A stretch of 64,000 nt of DNA from Allodiplogaster sudhausi. Lineage: Eukaryota > Nematoda > Chromadorea > Rhabditida > Diplogasteridae. The stretch covers positions 325,001 through 389,000 of the forward strand of contig CALZFC010000021.1 of NCBI GenBank assembly GCA_945643635.1. Reading direction: 5' to 3'. The position numbers were made by a program, and so were the translations under genes. The notes under the pieces are model-generated. The model ran no database searches and was not told the origin of the DNA. It saw only the letters and a list, made by a program, of their open reading frames with translations. Below are positions 12,846 through 24,964 of the stretch, piece after piece (within the stretch, counting starts at the first letter, position 1; each line of letters starts with the position of its first letter).

Positions 12846-13426
12846 TTAGCAGTAGACGCATCTCGCGTTCGATGCGCGCGACATCATTTTGGAGAACCTT
12901 GAAGAACGAGGCACCATGAAGGGCACGTTGCTGTCGTCGAGCATGACGTCATCGGCCTCTACGGACTCGTAGCCACGAGGATAGACCTGCGAATCAGGTT
13001 GTGGTTAGAGATTGGACTAAAATGCTTAAATTGTATTAGGTAAGAAGTAAACTAGAAATGAAACGTGCAAACTTTAGTCGGCGCAATTCACCTCTAAACT
13101 TGAAAATCAATTCATTAGTAATTAATTAAACTTCAGATAGAACTGACGGGAGTGCCGGCGATGCTTCCGATTGGCTTGATGCCATTTCTGCCAATGGATG
13201 ATTCGAGAGAGAATCTCCCATTCACTCTCGACAGCTGAAGCCACAGAGTGTCCAGGGCAGAGCGAGCGAAGCATGCTAAAAATGCATCATACTGCTTTTT
13301 TTAGTAAAAGATAGTTTCAAAAAAGAAATTAAAAATTTTTTCATTGACACAACAAGGATAAAAGAAAGATATGTACGTACAGTGAGCAACGAAGACGAGC
13401 AGAAATCCTACTTGAACTGGCGACAT
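12846..13426 (-). CDS. Small secreted protein, about 104 aa, three exons
   Basis: Unrecognised family. Exon 1 (13426-13381) encodes MSPVQVGFLLVFVAH, a signal peptide core that continues SCFARS in exon 2 (13275-13148). Exon 2 then has ALDTLWLQLSRVNGRF and GRNGIKPIGSIAGTP. Exon 3 (12986-12846) encodes VYPRGYESVEADDVMLDD, NVPFMVPRSSRFSKMM and ends NARCVYC-stop. All three exons join in phase with canonical GT-AG introns (GTACGT, GTCAGT). The mature protein has few cysteines, two of them in the last four residues (CVYC), a distinctive end that could cap or cross-link. A TATAAAAGG box lies about 70 bp upstream. Neighbours are another secreted protein gene on the same strand and dyf-3 divergently. 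Confidence 0.65.
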
Positions 13427-13491
13427 GGTTTCTTTGGCAGATGTAGTAGAGGAGAAGATCTTGGAACGATTAGATTTCCGCTGCGTTCTCA

Positions 13492-13505
13492 CCACCTTTT
13501 ATATG
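13492..13505 (-). promoter_or_regulatory. TATA box for the secreted protein at 12846-13426
   Basis: Minus strand reads CATATAAAAGGTGG about 70 bp before the ATG, ideal spacing for a core promoter with a short 5' UTR. Confidence 0.5.
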
Positions 13506-14144
13506 AAACCGTTCAAGATCGTCAAGGAGGAGGCAGAGGGAAGCGAGGGTGTGAAAAATAATGGTGCACCGGCTGTACTTCTCCGTCCTTTCCTCTCTTC
13601 GATACTCTCTCGCCTACTCTCTCTGTCTCACTTCCATTCTTTACTCTCTCATTTTCGCATGCTATCTCGCTTGCGCGTGCGACTGACCGCCAATTAGCTA
13701 CGTCACAGCCCGGCAATCTTTCGCAGAGCAAATCTCGAAAGAACACTTTTCCGCCCATCTCTGTTCGTCTCTAAACCTTCCTTGATCATAATATTATTTT
13801 GAACGAACAATTATCACTTCTCCTAGTTCTCAATTTTATTATCTTTAGCGTCCATTGTTAGTGAAAAGAGTATCAGACAAATGCACTTCGAACAAGGAAA
13901 TAATAGAAGAGAATAAGAAAATGACCATTTCATTTCCTGACAGGTGACATGTTTACCACTTTCCTTTTCTTTTCCTTTCAAAAATTAGATGGTGGGAAAT
14001 AAAGGTTTGCGAAGTGTTTGCAGAGCTGGCTCGTTGCCAAGGCGGTAGCTGCCATGGAAACGACGCGCGAGATTCGGTATTGTGAATGGAAAGGAGCCAT
14101 TGCCAGAGACCTGTGCAACAGAAGCCAAGAGACACAGATTTATC
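13506..14144. other. Divergent promoter interval, no gene seen
   Basis: CT-rich stretches (13570-13660) and AT-rich sequence between the secreted gene (-) and dyf-3 (+). No tRNA or other RNA gene recognised. Confidence 0.4.
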
Positions 14145-16644
14145 ATGTCATACCGCGAGCAGAGAAGTTAGTGCTTTTTCTCTCTTGCCTTTTTATTGTA
14201 AACATGGAGACAACAATTTCGTTTTCTTGGAAATTGGTAGACAATCTGCGGAACTGAACCGTGTCAGAAAAAAAACATCTAATTTCTCACCTGATCAGAC
14301 CTCTCCGAGATGGCGCGTACGCTGGGCTATCCACGCATCGTATCGGTCGAGAACTTCCGCGTCCCCAACTTTAAGCTGGTCGCCGAAATACTCGAATGGA
14401 TTGTGAAGCGGTTGGTGGCAGAGATATCACAGAGAAACAGAACGGAAAGGGCTGGTCTAATTTGTCTTCCCGTAGCTTCGAGCCAAGCGTGCTGCTCTCT
14501 TCGGACTGTCGATCAGAGGAGGAGCGCGTGCTCTTCATCAAGACAGCCGTCGTCACTCTGCTACAGACTGCTCGGCTCAAGCTCAACCCCAAGAAGCTCT
14601 ACCAGGCACTGCAATTTCTAATTTTTTTAACAAACAAAAAAATCTCTCTCTTAAAGCCATTGCTGCCCAGAAGATTAATTCAAAGGAAAAGAAAAATATA
14701 AAAAAATAACAAAGAGTGATTTTCAGGCTGACGCTCACGCCGTGCAGGAGCTCCTTATTCCAATGCGTATCCTTCACGCGGCAACGCGAGATCAGCCGGC
14801 AGAAGAGCTGGCTGCCCAGTGGAATGCAATGAAAGGAAGGCTCAACTCCAAGGTGATAATTTCTCCTCCTTTCCATGCATATAACATTAACACTAATAGT
14901 TCCTAACTTTTTTTTAAAGTATGCAAGTTCAAACAGCAAAAATTTTTAAATCATTTGCTTTTTGGATAAATGGCTAATCTCTCAATTAAAGATGCAAGAG
15001 GTCCGCATGTGTCAACAACTCTCTACGCAACTCCCTCAAACGGGCGCCGTCGTCAGTGACCTTCTCGGCAAGGACATCTATCTCAGAGTTAGTGAACCTT
15101 CCGAGCGGGGTTGTCAGAACGTCGCGAACAAGTTTTATCAGAATGACTTTCGAGAGTGTCGCAGCAAAAAAAACAGCAAAACTTCTCCACATTTAAATGT
15201 GACGACACTTGAATAGGCAATATTCATAGAATTATTCCTTGAGGTGCGATGAGAAATGTGCAATAATGAAGGCTAACCAGCGAGAAAAATGGATATGTGA
15301 TTGTTTTAAGCCTTAGCCATTGTCAGGTCCAAACTCACTCTGCTTTGTGAAAGCGGTGTGAGTGTCTATCGCACGTCACTTCTAAAATGTCTTGCAGAAA
15401 GAACGGCACCGCGCGACAATGCGCACGGTCTCGGTACAGGAAGGAGAACGCGCCATCAACCTCGCCATGCAAGCACTCGTCAACGAAACGGACGAAATTG
15501 AAGTATCTCACTAAATGATTTTGAATTATTTTGAATGCAAATATTTTACAGAACAAACTAACGAATATCGCGCATGACGAGCAAGTGCTGGACGAGAAGA
15601 TTGAGAGGCGAAAGCGAGAGTATGAACAGATGCAAAAGCGATACGCCAAGCTTCAGGTTAGTTATTCGTCTATAAATATCCACCCCCCCCCCCAAACCCT
15701 AACCTCTATTCACATCGTTTTCTAGTATTCTGAATTACTCTTGCTTTCAGACCTTCAGACCGGCTCATCAGGATGAATACGAGAAATACGAAGCAAAGCT
15801 CAAGGAGATGTATGATGTCAGTTGTGACATACATATCTCTACTGTCTGAGTGGGTGACACTCTGATTGCTTCAGGACTACGTCATAAAATTCCGGTGTTT
15901 CGCCTTCCTGAAGCAGCTGTGCAGTGAGATGGAGCGCGTTGACCAGCAACGGAATGCTGAAGCAGAAAGAAACATGCGTTCGGCTGTGGAGAGGATGAGG
16001 AGTGAGCAGAAGGAGAAGTCAGCATATTTTAACTCTGACCAGAGTTTCTAGTTTGCCTCTTCCTGTTATCAGTATCATTTTGAGTTTCTGACTTGCTAAT
16101 TTCCTTATGGTTAATTTCTCCAGACTTGCCATCGAAGAATCGAAGGAGGCTGCCTTGGCGGAGGAGATCGAGAGAAGACGTTAGTAGAAAGATGGATAGT
16201 ATGATTAACATGCAATAAAGAACAGCAATTTGATATGAAGTTCTGTCATTTCAGCCCGTCGTGTCTTCGGCAACATGGTCGGCGCGGGTCTGTCGGATGA
16301 CGACGACGATGAAGACGAAGATGATGATGACCGGCCGCAGATGATGAGCGAGGTCGAAATGAATTAACGAGAAAAAAGAAAGAAATGAAAGAAGACACTC
16401 TTGCAGAGTGCTCTGGACAGCGATCGCAGCGAGAGAGAAGTCGCGAGCGGCGCTCCCCACGGAGTCTCTGTTGAAACGGCCGCCATTATCTCTGCGGACA
16501 TGAAGAGATCATCGGTAATTGCCAGCATATTTCTTTTCTCTTTCATATTGTGATTAAGTAGTAGTAAAAGTCGATATCTAACGTCAACGTTCACTGCAGG
16601 TCGACGACGACGACAAGAATGTGAGCAGTGATGACGACTTTTAA
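14145..16644 (+). CDS. dyf-3: Clusterin-associated protein 1 / IFT38, intraflagellar transport
   Basis: CLUAP1 (IFT38, C. elegans DYF-3) is an IFT-B subunit needed to build sensory cilia. Exons: 14145-14166, 14299-14410, 14476-14605, 14727-14852, 14992-15087, 15398-15502, 15552-15656, 15751-15816, 15875-16017, 16124-16179, 16255-16352, 16407-16514, 16600-16644, all joining in phase. The start [20 protein letters not shown] matches the family N-terminus; then comes [20 protein letters not shown] (calponin-homology-like fold), [37 protein letters not shown], and a long coiled coil ([37 protein letters not shown]). The tail is strongly acidic ([12 protein letters not shown] and ending SSDDDF), also a family trait. 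The third intron has a GC donor (TACCAG|GCACTG). Complete and apparently functional. Confidence 0.95.
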
Positions 16645-16858
16645 GTGACCCACTTCGTAACTTATTATTTTTTTAATTATTATATTAAAGTAGGAATAAA
16701 ACATTCGAGTATTCGCGCACTTCGAACTCAAATATCTTCCGCGTCATTCGATCTTTGAAAAAAGCGACCAGGAAATCCGTGACAGTTCGCGGGATCACAT
16801 TGCACTTGGAGAGGCTCTTTATTAAACAATGCTACTGACAGAAAGACGCGCGAGAGGG

Positions 16859-16868
16859 AATATAAAAA
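16859..16868 (+). promoter_or_regulatory. TATA box ahead of the double-cysteine peptide gene
   Basis: AATATAAAAAGAGG lies about 60 bp upstream of the ATG at 16922. Confidence 0.45.
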
Positions 16869-16921
16869 GAGGCCTAGTGAGAGCCGAACACATCAGCTCC
16901 AATCATCTCCCTCTTCTAATC

Positions 16922-17622
16922 ATGCACTTTGCCACCTTCTCCCTGCTCGTCCTCACCGCGACGGCCACCGCGGCCCAGTTGAAGAAGACGCCGAACAATG
17001 CGTCGGCCGCACCCAGTTTCGCCAGCAGCATCTCGAATTCAGTTCCGGTGTCTCAAGCCATCCAGAAGTGTCCTACAGGGGCCATTTCGCCGGTTGCCAG
17101 AGACAAGCGTTGCTGTTAATGCTGCGGAGGCTGCTGTAACAACTGCTGCTGCAATAACTGTTGCGGAAACATCAGTACAATAAGCATTTTCGCATTTTGC
17201 ATCTTCTTGCGGGACGGATGAATCACAACTGCAAACAATATGCAAACAGTGGTATAAACATGACTAAAATACTCTATAGTGCTGCAAGCTGCAAGAAGTG
17301 TTGCTGCTGCTGCTGCAAGAAGTGCTGTTGCTGCCAGGGTTGCTGCGGCAACCGACACTGCTGCTGCAACAACTGCTGTAACAACTGCTGCTGCTGCCCA
17401 TGCTGCTGGTGAGTCCTCTATGCATAAATACATATGTATAAATCTTATTTAATAATACAGTTTATTTAATCAATATTGTTTTATAAGCTCATAGATCGTG
17501 TTCATTCAAGGATTTGAAAATGAAATGACTCATCTCCATTCAGCTGCTGCCCGTGCTGCTGCAAGCGCACCAAGCGCCGCGATGCCCCCGTCCCTGTCGT
17601 CGTCGCTCCGGTCTTCGCGTAG
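16922..17622 (+). CDS. Secreted CC-repeat (double-cysteine) peptide gene, interrupted by TAA
   Basis: Exon 1 from 16922 encodes MHFATFSLLVLTATATAAQL, a signal peptide, then a low-complexity Ala/Ser region and SPVARDKRCC followed directly by TAA at 17117-17119. In the same frame after that stop come CCGGCCNNCCCNNCCG. A further block (about 17282-17409) reads KKCCCCCCKKCCCCQGCCG and CCNNCCCCPCC. The last exon (from 17545 after TTCAG) is CCPCCCKRTKRRDAPVPVVV-APVFA-stop at 17622. The final GTGAGT intron joins TG|C in phase. The upstream junction cannot be joined in phase with GT-AG sites unless the stop is read through or an upstream donor is used. Similar cysteine-packed secreted proteins occur in nematodes; role unknown (cuticle, metal binding or defence are guesses). 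May be a pseudogene or alternatively spliced. Confidence 0.55.
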
Positions 17623-18072
17623 ATAGTGTCTACTTCACACTTCCAACAAGCAACATTTGAATGATTCTATACAGATACCTTATTTATATTCGATTTACAG
17701 CAAGTGTAATTATCTATTAATTTATTACCGCAGTTTCTTGTTTATAAATATAAGCAACAAAACGAATCTGCATGCCATCATCGTATGTGACCTTTGAAAA
17801 TGTGAAATTAAAAGACAAACATGCATGAAAAAGAGGATTACTCATCAAATGTGGTAATTCCATTTGTTAGACGGCTAGAATAGGAATGGCTATGGAATGA
17901 GAGAATCTGCGACAATGCGAAGGGCGAGAGTCTGCATCTGACGCGTCTTTCTCCTCCTCCACAAAAAGACGCTTTATTTGTGTGCAATGTATGACTGAGC
18001 GGTAACGTGAATGTGCTTGAGGGTCTTATACATAAACGACTGCCTGAACTGCGAATCCATAAGTGTGTCAGC

Positions 18073-18610
18073 ATGAAAATCGGCGTTCAAGCTCTTGTTC
18101 TCGCTGGTTTCTTTGCCGTTTCCATCTCGTCCCCGTTCGGTGTGCGCGAAAAAAACGTGTCCGATTTGCCTGAAAGTGTTGAAGGTTACATTTTGATTTA
18201 AATGTACAATTAAATAATAGATTTACTTCTAATGCTGCTAACAAATTGCATGCATTATATTGAACAGCCGCTTGATGACCTGAAGAAAAGCGTTGCTCGT
18301 TCATTCGTGGAGAAAGCCGTGGAAACGGGATGCGATCAGCTGCCGACCGACTTTGTCAAGAAGGGATGCAGAAAAGCCATGCAGGATGTAAGCCTCATTT
18401 CAGCATTTTTTTTTATTGTTGCTTATTTGCACTACGATGTAAGATTACATTATTTCTTCACATAAGAGATAGAAACACAATGCAAGTTGATTTAGTGTTG
18501 CTTCCTAACATGTATCCAGCATTGCCTGCTCGTTGACTATCCTACATTTAGTAATTAGAAAATGAGAGGAAAAAGTCATTTCTCTAGCCAAGGACTGAAA
18601 GAAAGAAAGA

Positions 18611-18651
<41 letters not shown>

Positions 18652-18694
18652 GTAAGACAGAGTCAGATATAGAGAGGCCGACAGATAAAGGGAT

Positions 18695-18739
<45 letters not shown>

Positions 18740-19092
18740 AGAGAGAGAGAGTGAGAGAGAGCGAGAGAGAGAGAGTGAGAGAGAGAGAGTGAGAGAGAGA
18801 GAGTGAGAGAGAGAGTGTGAGCGAGAGAGAGAGAGCGTTCGACTATTGAATAATGTATATATTACAATAAAGCAGAATAGTTCCTAATAAACAGAAGATG
18901 GAGGAGATCACGGAAGACGTGAATCGTCTCATGCCGATCCGCCAGATCTGCGTGAGCATCCACTTGTGCAAGAAGGACGACCCCACCTTCACCGGCCTCC
19001 CGAAGGAGCAGCCACCTCTCACTCCTAACCCTGGTCTTCTACTTGGCAACGATGATATTGCTCGCAATGATAATCACGTCGTGTTGCAATAA
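18073..19092 (+). CDS. Secreted saposin-B-like protein
   Basis: Saposin-like proteins are small disulphide-bonded helical bundles that bind or permeabilise lipids; nematodes use them as digestive or antimicrobial effectors. Exon 1 (18073-18177) is a signal peptide MKIGVQALVLAGFFAVSIS plus linker. Exon 2 (18268-18387) carries SVARSFVEKAVETGCDQLP, FVKKGCRKAMQD. Exon 3 (18895-19092) carries MEEITEDVNRLMPIRQICVS-IHLC, then a Pro/Asn-rich tail to TAA. All junctions are phase 0; the first donor is GTTGAA. The spacing C-x8-C ... P-x3-IC-x4-LC fits the C-terminal half of the SapB fold. The usual N-terminal CxxC is absent, leaving four cysteines in the domain. The second intron (18388-18894) is mostly GA repeat. 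Total 141 aa. Confidence 0.7.
18599..18835. repeat. (GA)n compound microsatellite
   Basis: About 235 bp of GA runs with interspersed GT/GC variants (GAGTGAGA, GAGCGAGA), filling the second intron of the saposin-like gene. Confidence 0.9.
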
Positions 19093-19362
19093 ACCATGCA
19101 CGAATTATGTCTCTGCGTAGCTACAATTACTACTCTTTGGTTTATACCTCAACGTTTACAATAAATAATCAACAGCATTCTCATTGTACACAACATACAT
19201 CACTGAATGACTATACAAAATATTATAGTGAATCAGGTGAATGAGGTGAGTATCTGAATTTCTAAAGCAATAAATTTTCCGAAACGAATGTGAGCATACT
19301 GTAATGTCGTGGCAAAAACGTTTGAACTTCACAAGTTCATCTTAGCCGGGAGTTCTCGCGCA

Positions 19363-22300
19363 ATGAACACGGACCTTATTAGTGATATTGTCAGTTAAAC
19401 TTTTGTATTTTTCGTTTCTCGGTAGTTTGGACTGTAAACAGCGACAACTTTAACAGATATCAGGCTCGGCTTCTCCGGTCGAAGCCTTGAATCGCCTTGT
19501 CCCGCTAACTGCCTCGGACAAGGTGTGAATGTTGCTAAGTATCTATGTTTCTAATCTTAATTTATCGTCGGGGACATTGTGGATGATTGAGGAGCGGCGC
19601 GGTTGCGTCCTTCAGGCGGCGCAGCAGCTGGCGGCCGAGTGCGCGGCCCGCGATGCCGAGCTCGCGCATCGCAAGAAGGAGCTGCACGAGTCGAGATACA
19701 AGTCAGCAACACTCTTCTCACTCTTAATTGTCGTGACTATTTTGCGGCTATCGCATAACATTACACTAAATCTAGAATGTGGTTGTCAAATGTTCTATCG
19801 TTCAGATTCGAGAACTTGTCCGAACTCGCTAGTTCCATCTCACAGCTTCAGGAGACACTCAACGAACACAGACAACAGGTTTTACAGTAATGTATCAGTC
19901 GACATATTACTTGTTAACCACCTTCTCTTTCCAGGTGCGTGTCAGCGAAGGCGCTTCGCTAGCCGTTTCCGTCGGCATCCTCGAATATGACACGGCTAAG
20001 ACACGAAGCAACAAGCTTATGCAGATTATTAGGGTTAGTAATCCTCAGACAGTTATTAAAAAGGTAGTTTTTTGATGATAAATAATACATCACTTTTGCT
20101 GTGTTTGAGGCAAAGATGCAGTACGAACGTGCTAGGGAAGCGCTGCGCGAAGTGGAGCAGGACGACCCTTCCAAGACCCTCTCGTACATTGTCGATCTCC
20201 AAAGCAGCCAGGAGACGCTACAGAAGGTTCATTTTCTAAATCTTGTCATATATGTTTCGTAACTCTTGCGACTTTACCATAATAGGACATTGCGTTTATT
20301 ATCTATGAGAGTTATTTGAATTCTTCGTTGAAGTTTAATGGAAGAGTGCCCCTTGTAGTACTTGCCGACTCCGGCGGTAAACAATGAGCTGGAGGAGTTG
20401 AAGGACGGCTTCCTCGCGTGGCAGTCGACTGCCCTTGTCATTGCCATCCAGCAGGCCGACTACACTCGCCTTCTCGACATCCAGAAGATTTATCAAAGTC
20501 TTAACCGTCAAGCAGGTGATCATTCATTTTTGCAGCCTTTCTCAGGCACCTTTTTTCGTTTACCAGATTTTGGTTTAAGCTTTCTTTCTTCTTTAAACTT
20601 TTCTAATTTTCAGAGTTTGTTGGGATCTTCCGGCGCGTCTCTTCGAGCAGACTCAAGGAGGTCGATCTGAGTGGCATCGACAAGATCGACGTCCTCTTCA
20701 ACACGCTCTACAAGGAGATCGAGTACATCCTCGACCACCATCTTAGGTTTCTCTAGTTTTTTACTCGAGTGAATCTAGCTTTTAGAGTTTTTTTGTGATT
20801 GAATTAATTAATGTATTGTTTGATTCAGCATAATCCGCCGCTTCCACGACGAGACAGAAACGGCCGAGTTGATTAAGGAAGCGGTTTCGGAGGGTCTCGA
20901 GGTCAGGCTCGTTTCCATATTATATATTATTGAGGTTTTTTATTTGCTTACATTTTGCATAAATTAGGTGTTAATTCAGAGCCTGGACATTTCATCGATG
21001 CTCGCCGTGATGATTGGCCAATCCGACGATCCAATCTCACTAACTTCCAACATTCGAAAGGTTTGCATCGGCAGTTTCCAGCAGATTTCTTTGTTTTACC
21101 ATTACTTCGTTCCGTTCAGATTTTCAATGATTGCCGTGAGCGAATCCTTCAGTCTCCGACATACTCCAAGTTCATGGATGTTGTCTCCATTCTGAAGGTG
21201 CGGATTACTGTAGAGATAAAGTGCGAACATACTGTAACTGTCACTTTTTATTCAGACAAAATCAATTGCCGGGATGACGGAGCCTTTCAAGGCATCCTTC
21301 TCAAATGTCGTCCTCGCTAAGATTAACACGCTTGAACTGGTTTGTGTACTTCTCTAGTTGAGAATTAAGGTAAAGAGGAAAACTCGCTTTGTTACTGATT
21401 GTCTTCGTTCAGCGCGGAGCTTCACATCGCGTGCACGTGGAGAATCTGAACACTTGCGTCACCGAAACGCTGCAGATGCTCAGCGAAATCGCCAGTCACT
21501 CTTGCCAACTCTTCGGGACGGAGAATGCGCTCAGCATCTATGGACAGGCAATCGATGTGGGCGTTATCACTGTTAAGAAGCCAAATGGAAATTGATGTTG
21601 CTTGCATAAAAAAAAAACAGTTGAAAGAATGTGATTGTCTGGACTCATCCCCATGATTTAGTGCGGATTAGAGAATCTCGTAAGCAAGCTCAAGTCATGG
21701 CAGTACTGGCTTGGAAGTGGTGAGCGGTCGCGTGGAGTCGACGACCTCGTGCTGGTTAGTCGGTTACTGTAGGCTGGATATTGTACAGTAGTATTATCAC
21801 TCCACTGATATCACCTGCATACGCTATTTGAATGACGTAATCTCACTTATTTAGGTAGCATCAGCCAGTGGTCATCTGCTCGCTGTATTGGACGATTTCA
21901 AGAGTAGAGTCGATGTCAACGAAGGTTGGTGCCTCTACCTTTGTGATTTTCGTTCCGGACATCTATCTTACCATCAGAGGTGATCAGTGACCGGGGCGTT
22001 CCCAAGATAGGTGTGGTCCTTGGCTTGTTTGGGCCTGTCTCTTCTAAATTCTCAATAGGGCGCCTGAGAAGCACAACAGTTCTCACAAACACCATGAGAT
22101 CACATTCGTGAGGGTGGCATACGATTTCAAGTTTGAAAATCGAGTCGAGCCGGCCTTGGTCCAAAATTTTTACCATGCCTTCTAACTAGTTGTTACATTT
22201 TCAGACTCTTACAAGCGTAGGCTGCGTGAAGTGACTTCCTTCTGCCGCACGGCGTGCTTGAAGGTGCTCGCGGTGGCGGCCGAGTCCGTCATTGTCCGCA

Positions 22301-23244
22301 TGACGCCAGCCATGGCCAACATTGTCAGTTCCAATCCAGACTTTCCGAAGTGCACTGGAGCAAGAATGCTTGCTTCAGCACACGGAGCTCGGCAAAGTGG
22401 ACGACACGCACACAAAGAGTCTGCCGCTCTTCTCTTTCTCCCCACACGAGTACATCACGAACGCTGGACAAGTCAGCTACTTTGAAGATTTCAGGATTCC
22501 GTGATCTATACAAAGGAAACTTCATTCGCATTCTGACATCCTTCTTTGCAATTGTGGCTCGATGAATGTTTTCAATTCTAGGATCTCCTTCATCTCTTCC
22601 ACCGCTTCGAGCAGTTCTTCATTGACGACAACCTCGTGCACGCCTTCCATGTGGCCAACAAGAAGAAGTTTGAAGGTACGACTTTGATCTAGGGCATAGA
22701 GTTTTTTAACATATCAATTTAATTTATTGTTTTGCTATATCATTTGTGAGCTGAATCCCTTTTTAAGTGTCAGCAAGTGTGTTGTTCTTCCAGGGGAGGA
22801 GATCTACAAGAATGTCATGGAGCAGATCTCGATGCTGGTGATCGAAGCCCTCTGCCGCGGAGTGACGGCCGACACGGAGAAGCTGGCCGCGCCCGTCGCC
22901 AAGCAGTTCCTCGTCGACGCAGGCAATCAACCACTTAGAATTACACTCTCATTCATTCTGATCCGATTCATTGTATACAATGTCGGCCCGAGTCGCTTCG
23001 GCAGTAATAATTTCTACATTTTAATTTACCGCACAATCAACTTGAAAAGGATTATAGAGCACCAACTCGCTGCTTATTCCCATCATGCATAATCAATCTT
23101 GTATTAGTTACTCATGTCAGAGGCATAGAAAGTGAACAGTTCATTTCAGTCTTCCTCAAGGACGCTCTTGATGATCTCCGTTGTGATAACTTGGAGAAGC
23201 TCAAAGATTTGGAGGCACGTCTAAGGAAGCATGTTGAGAAGTGA
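19363..23244 (+). CDS. cogc-7: Conserved oligomeric Golgi complex subunit 7
   Basis: COG7 is a lobe B subunit of the COG tether that recycles Golgi glycosyltransferases. It is encoded in many short exons: 19363-19389 (MNTDLISDI), 19457-19522, from 19592 (coiled coil RRGCVLQAAQQLAAECAARD), then ENLSELASSISQLQETLNEH, REALREVEQDDPSKTLSYIV, DGFLAWQSTALVIAIQQAD, KEVDLSGIDKIDVLFNTLY and others. The C-terminal part has LPLFSFSPHEYITNAGQDLL, close to the family's FSLTPLEYISNIGQ, then GEEIYKNVMEQISMLVIEAL and KLAAPVAKQFLVDA, ending at 23244. The donor after VDA is GC (GCAG|GCAATC). One frame change is needed near 22330-22345 (between MANIVSSNPD and FRSALEQECLLQH), with no plausible intron: a one-base indel, real or assembly. 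The identification rests on the C-terminal match and overall helical pattern. Confidence 0.8.
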
Positions 23245-24467
23245 AGACGCTGCCAGCTATTCTCTCTGGCCTCTTGCATATACAACTCATATGGGTAGGG
23301 AAGTCTTTGATTTCTGTTTTAATTGTGATTTCATTAGTGTTTATGTATTTATTACATCTCGTATCACAAATAACCATATTTATATGTGAGAATATTGCTA
23401 GAGTATGGAATGCCATAAAGGGTTACGGTTAAGGAGAGCTATGAGGAATATTCGTTCATGATATTAGTTGTGGCTATTGCTTCTGTCTCTAATGCCTTTT
23501 TTCTTTCCATGCAATTATGCCTAAATAAAGTGAGATTGAAGATTCGTTTTATCTGATCCAGACATTCTTGGTAGTTTATTACGTGATAGCTAATTGATAA
23601 CGACGTGCTAAGAACGGCATCAGTATGGTTGGGAGGAGGACTCAGAAGGCGGCATTTAAGGCTGGACATGCCAATTTCTCCGCAATCGTTGCAGCAATGG
23701 TATAACATTGTGTCTACGGGTTCGCGTTCTTCGACCCGCGTGGGTGAGTCAGCCCGAAGAAGATCCGGAGACGGAGAGATTGATGATTCGAAGATGCGGA
23801 GGACGATTAATGCAGAACTGAATCCAATCTCATCTGGATTCAGCTCAGACTCGGGCGAGAACGAGCAAAGATTTATTGGGTGGAGAATGAAGAGGTGGAA
23901 GATGAGTGAAGGAAGACAAAGGAAGATGGAATAGAAGGAACGAAGGAATAGAAGAAAGAGCCGTAGAGAACCACAATTTCTAAGATGCTCGTGTTCTTCA
24001 CTATGATTATGCTGCATTGTCTTCCATTCACTTTTCCTTCTTGACGTAGCATGGTTGTGTGAGATCTGCACGCTTTCTACCCTCTTGCTGGGCCACATGC
24101 AAGACGAACAAGAATGTCAAAACATTCTTATCCAGTTTCATTCTCACATCATAATTCCCAATGATTCTCATGCATAATTGGCCATAAAGAACAATACACA
24201 TTTCTCGGCAACAATAATAGTGCACTTTGATCTCGGTGTCTGATCAATGGGAATCTTGAGTCTAACGGAAATTGTCTCTCTCTCTCACCCGCAGCTTGCC
24301 ATCAGACTTTCATTATTCTCGCCTTCATCAATCCTTCGCGAGAGCCTATTCTTTCTATTCTTCGTATTAAGTTTTTAGTGCATCTCTCTCGGCTTTGACA
24401 GACTGGTGATTATACGTTCCTTCATTGCCTACCGCCGTCTGGCACATTCTTCCCAATATCTCCATTG

Positions 24468-24513
<46 letters not shown>

Positions 24514-24964
24514 ACCCACATGCCCTCTCTTCTTGAAGGCTTGATAAGCATGCCAATATATACGCGAAAGTCAAGATAGGGACACTGGGACTTTAAAATT
24601 GAAGAAGTATGGTATGGAAAAGGGGGCGGAGAGATGGGCGGAGTGGTTTAGGGTAGCCCACTGAAAAGCTGAACTGTCTACACCACGAGCACTTCAGATT
24701 CTGGCAGCTTGAGTTGATGCCCTTCCATAGGAAGGATTGGTCCTCTGGCTTTCAATTTTACCTTGATTCTAACTCTTTTCCCTGCATTGTACCATGTAGA
24801 TTAGTTTTAATTGATTACCCTTGGTTGCCGAGTCCAATATGAGAACGAGATATGCATTATACAGAAAGACTACTTTGAGGCTTGCGACCTCTTACCTGCA
24901 CTTCCTACTCTTTCGCTCCTTATTTCTCTTCGTCTGTTTTCGCTCCCCAATACCCCTCCGAAAG
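23245..24964. other. Intergenic; long overlapping open frames of doubtful status at 23.4-24.1 kb
   Basis: The minus strand is open for 219 codons (24098-23439, ATG start), and the plus strand is open over 23605-23934. Neither shows a signal peptide, domain or matching splice partners. The minus frame contains CCNDCGEIG but no clear zinc-finger pattern. A (CT)n microsatellite lies at 24473-24509. Recorded as possible but unsupported coding. Confidence 0.25.
24473..24509. repeat. (CT)n microsatellite
   Basis: About 18 CT units in the intergenic region before the insulin-like gene. Confidence 0.85.
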
